Source: Lachnospiraceae bacterium NE2001
GTDB taxonomy: Bacteria > Bacillota > Clostridia > Lachnospirales > Lachnospiraceae
Reading direction: 5' to 3'
Length of the DNA stretch: 64,000 nucleotides
NCBI GenBank assembly: GCA_900110635.1
Contig: FOEK01000003.1
Location: forward strand, 124,001 to 188,000
In this document: one piece after another, positions 61,542 through 64,000 of the stretch
Layout: each line of letters starts with the position of its first letter
How positions within the stretch are numbered: the first letter of the stretch is position 1
The notes under the pieces: model-generated
What the model saw: only the letters and a program-made list of their open reading frames with translations
The model's database searches: none
What the model was told of the DNA's origin: nothing
Made by a program: the position numbers and the translations under genes

Positions 61542-62365
61542 TGGATATAGAGAAAAGAATATCTGAAAGAATGAAATGTATAGCCGGTATGGTCACCCCT
61601 GGAAAGCGGGTGGCCGATATCGGCTGTGATCATGCTTATACATCTATATATTTAATAGAAAAAAAACTGGCAGAAGCAGTTATAGCGATGGATGTGGCTG
61701 AGGGTCCGCTTAGTTCAGCAAAGTCAAATATTATAGCATTTCACTTGGAAGATAAGATAGAAACAAGACTATCAGATGGGATGAGTGCACTTTCTCCTGG
61801 AGAAACCCAGCTATCGATAATCGCTGGCATGGGAGGCCTCCTAATAATAGATATACTGAAGCGTGGTGAAGAAATCTGGAAGGAGGGGTATGAGTTTGTA
61901 CTGTCGCCCCAGTCAGAGCTTCCAGAGGTGAGACGCTTTCTTAGGGAGAATTGTCTACAGATCGTTGATGAACAAATGATGCTGGAGGATGGTAAATACT
62001 ATAATATCATTAAGGCTGTATATTGTTCGGATAACGACGTGTCAGATGCAGGTGATGAGTCGAAAGGGAATGCGTTGTTAGATGCAACAGCAGAGACGGG
62101 CTTTGACACTTTAAATATATTAAGCGAAAACATTAGGGATAATTATGGGGAAAAGCTTATCGAGAAGAAATCACCAGTCTTAAAACAGTATCTGGTAGAA
62201 AAACTTGAAAAGCTAAATGGAATCTACTGCCGACTCTCAAAGGAGTCAGGCGACAGAGTGGTGGACAGGATGGCCGAAGTATCTCTTGAATGCAGCGAGA
62301 TCGAAACAGTCCTGGAAATGTTGTCACGGGGACGTAACAGTTTTCCGAAAGGAGAAGGGGTATGA
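61541..62365 (+). CDS. trmK: tRNA (adenine-22-N1)-methyltransferase
   Basis: A 274-residue SAM-dependent methyltransferase of the TrmK family, which methylates A22 in tRNA. The SAM loop is VADIGCDHAYTSIYLIE (residues about 26-42), with AMDVAEGPLSSAK and the IIAGMGGLLIIDIL motif; the C-terminal coiled-coil pair is present. It starts on the last base of the rpoD stop (TAATG). The next gene begins 4 bases before its stop, so translation is coupled. Confidence 0.93.
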   Translation: MDIEKRISERMKCIAGMVTPGKRVADIGCDHAYTSIYLIEKKLAEAVIAMDVAEGPLSSAKSNIIAFHLEDKIETRLSDGMSALSPGETQLSIIAGMGGLLIIDILKRGEEIWKEGYEFVLSPQSELPEVRRFLRENCLQIVDEQMMLEDGKYYNIIKAVYCSDNDVSDAGDESKGNALLDATAETGFDTLNILSENIRDNYGEKLIEKKSPVLKQYLVEKLEKLNGIYCRLSKESGDRVVDRMAEVSLECSEIETVLEMLSRGRNSFPKGEGV

Positions 62366-63990
62366 CATTAGTAGAGCTATATAATGAAAGGCATGGGGAT
62401 AATAAGTATGAAGTTGTGGCGGCTATTGTAAATGGTCGTCTTAGAGAGCTTTCTAAGGAAGTAAACCCTGAGGATGAGGTGGAGTTTATTAATCTCAGCA
62501 CTCCTATAGGGTTTGACCTATATAAGAGAAGTCTTATCCTGCTGATGCTTAAGGCAGCGAAGGATGTTCTGGGTAAAATGGAAGGCGACTACCGCATAGA
62601 GGTTATGTATTCTCTCGGAAATGGTTTCTTCTGTAAGCTGATGGATACAGATATAGAACTGACAGAGGAGCTATTATCTGAAATCCGCGACCGGATGAAG
62701 GAACTGGTGGAGCAGGACCTTCCTATTGAGAAAAACAGCTGTTCTACATTTGACATGAAGGATGAGTTCTTAAGCCGTGATCTGCCTGGAAAGGCAAAGC
62801 TTCTTAAATACAGGAAGTCATCTAGGATTAATATATATTCCCTGGATGGATACAGGGATTATTACTATGGCTATATGGTGCCATCCACAGGTTATCTGTC
62901 GAAGTTTGATCTTGTGAGCTACGATGATGGTTTTATCGTTGTGATACCGCTTAAGTCTACTGGTGAGCTCCCTGAGAAGGATCCTGAGACAGGAACTTAT
63001 ACATTTCCCAATAAGCTTTACTCAGTTCTTAGAAAGACTGAGGATTGGGGCCACAGACTTGGCGTTGGTTATGTCGGCGATATAAATGATGCTATAGTAA
63101 ATGGTGGCGTCAGCAATATGATTCTCGTTCAGGAAGCACTGATGGAGAAGCAGATTGCAGATATAGCTAAGGAGATTATTGATGGGGATAAGAAGCTGGT
63201 GCTGATTGCCGGACCATCCTCTTCGGGAAAGACCACATTTTCCAACAGACTTAGTATTCAGCTCATGGCTTATGGTGTGCATCCGCATCCTATTGCTATG
63301 GATAATTTCTTTAAGGAAAGAAGCGAGACTCCTGTTGATGAAAATGGAGACTTTGATTTTGAGTGCCTTGAGGCAGTGGACTTAAATCTTCTGGAGACTA
63401 CCATGTCAAAGCTTCTTGAGGGCGAAGAGGTCCAAATGCCTACATTTGACTTTACTGTTGGAAAGAAGGTTTTTGACGGTTCAACCCTTAAGCTTGGTAA
63501 AAATGACGTCATAGTAATGGAAGGAATACATGCACTGAATCCTGAGTCCACAAGGACCCTTCCAAAGGATAGCTGCTACAAGATATATATCAGTGCTTTG
63601 ACCCAGCTGAATCTGGATGAGCACAACAGGATATCGACTACTGATACCAGACTGCTGAGAAGAATAGTCAGAGATGCGAGAACCAGGGGGCACTCGGCAA
63701 CAAAGACTATCAAGATGTGGCCATCTGTAAGACGTGGAGAAGAAAAATATATCTTCCCATTCCAGGAAGAGGCAGATACAATGTTCAATTCGGCAATTAT
63801 CTACGAGCTTCCTGCTATTAAGACCTTTGCAGAACCACTGCTTTACGGTGTTCCGGAGGATAGCGATGAATACTACGAAGCTAACCGGCTTCTAAAGTTT
63901 TTGGGGTATTTCCTGGGAATAGATGTGCAGAACGTTCCGCAGAATTCGCTGATGCGCGAGTTCATCGGTGGCGGCTGCTTCAAAGTGTGA
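62362..63990 (+). CDS. TGS-domain nucleoside/uridine kinase-like protein
   Basis: A 542-residue protein. The N-terminal part (about 1-60) is TGS-like, about 80-230 resembles a threonyl-tRNA synthetase editing-domain relative, and about 270-500 is a uridine kinase-like P-loop domain: IAGPSSSGKTTFSNRL, AMDNFFKERSETPVDENGDF and VIVMEGIHALNP. The family is annotated as nucleoside kinase, but its substrate is not well fixed. The trmK-linked Nif3-like gene usual in this series is replaced here by this kinase. The stop is 11 bases before the window end. Confidence 0.88.
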   Translation: MTLVELYNERHGDNKYEVVAAIVNGRLRELSKEVNPEDEVEFINLSTPIGFDLYKRSLILLMLKAAKDVLGKMEGDYRIEVMYSLGNGFFCKLMDTDIELTEELLSEIRDRMKELVEQDLPIEKNSCSTFDMKDEFLSRDLPGKAKLLKYRKSSRINIYSLDGYRDYYYGYMVPSTGYLSKFDLVSYDDGFIVVIPLKSTGELPEKDPETGTYTFPNKLYSVLRKTEDWGHRLGVGYVGDINDAIVNGGVSNMILVQEALMEKQIADIAKEIIDGDKKLVLIAGPSSSGKTTFSNRLSIQLMAYGVHPHPIAMDNFFKERSETPVDENGDFDFECLEAVDLNLLETTMSKLLEGEEVQMPTFDFTVGKKVFDGSTLKLGKNDVIVMEGIHALNPESTRTLPKDSCYKIYISALTQLNLDEHNRISTTDTRLLRRIVRDARTRGHSATKTIKMWPSVRRGEEKYIFPFQEEADTMFNSAIIYELPAIKTFAEPLLYGVPEDSDEYYEANRLLKFLGYFLGIDVQNVPQNSLMREFIGGGCFKV

Positions 63991-64000
63991 TAGTGTGTAG

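Noticed and set aside
1-64000. tRNA or rRNA genes
   Set aside because: No cloverleaf with GGTTCGAATCC-type arms or rRNA core sequence was noticed on reading; a tRNAscan run would settle it.

Overview
The window looks like chromosomal DNA of a low-to-mid GC, strictly fermentative Firmicute, most probably a Lachnospiraceae of the Butyrivibrio/Pseudobutyrivibrio type. This is inferred from the dgt-dnaG-rpoD-trmK order, the YesL (DUF624) and Mbeg1-like (DUF2974) families, the GH13 and sugar-ABC content, and the many AGGAGG-type ribosome sites. No rRNA, tRNA, CRISPR array or intact transposase was seen.

Layout. 0.1-3.3 kb: a sugar-phosphate transferase and two GT2 glycosyltransferases, the end of a surface-polysaccharide cluster. 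3.4-8.5 kb: envelope proteins (a membrane protein, a substrate-binding/VWA fusion, a lipoprotein, a DUF3795 protein, an anchored protein). 8.5-9.2 kb: a Phd/RelE-type toxin-antitoxin pair with a promoter embedded in an inverted repeat. 9.2-19.6 kb: an increasingly AT-rich accessory island: a divergent HTH regulator, an SPFH protein with two zinc ribbons, a four-helix membrane protein, a zinc-ribbon/coiled-coil membrane protein, an FRG-domain protein, a zinc-ribbon/TIR/membrane protein, a DUF2971 protein and a second zinc-ribbon/TIR/membrane protein. I read it as a candidate membrane-linked immune or stress system; the function is inference. 20.0-20.7 kb: a broken AAA ATPase gene preceded by an iteron array. 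Its intact relative lies at 32.7-33.8 kb on the other strand, preceded by a matching array with the same 29-bp period.

20.8-32.6 kb: a phosphoesterase, a diguanylate-cyclase-like protein, purB, rmlD, a Gln/Pro-rich acidic membrane protein, a DUF2974/5-formyl-THF cyclo-ligase fusion, purA and a glycerol-1-phosphate dehydrogenase-like enzyme. 34-49 kb: a DUF2339 membrane protein, an HD hydrolase, citrate synthase and isocitrate dehydrogenase converging on a shared terminator, a HAD phosphatase, biotin ligase, an intracellular alpha-amylase, a TrpR-like regulator, a CorC/CNNM protein and an ABC-F ATPase. 49.2-56.6 kb: a sugar ABC importer (binding protein plus two permeases, no ATPase), a large coiled-coil protein and YesL. 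56.7-64 kb: dgt, dnaG, rpoD (with an extra N-terminal region of about 300 residues), trmK and a TGS/uridine-kinase-like protein.

Between the genes lie several repeat families. The most striking is a multi-hairpin element of about 136-154 bp after purB and after the glycerol-1-phosphate dehydrogenase gene, whose stems differ in sequence between the copies but keep pairing. There are also REP-like palindromes of the GGGGACAGTCCCC / GGGGACGGTTCTC kind, one of which supplies the final codons and stop of the HAD gene, and a complex repeat with three exact 30-bp units at 48.3 kb.
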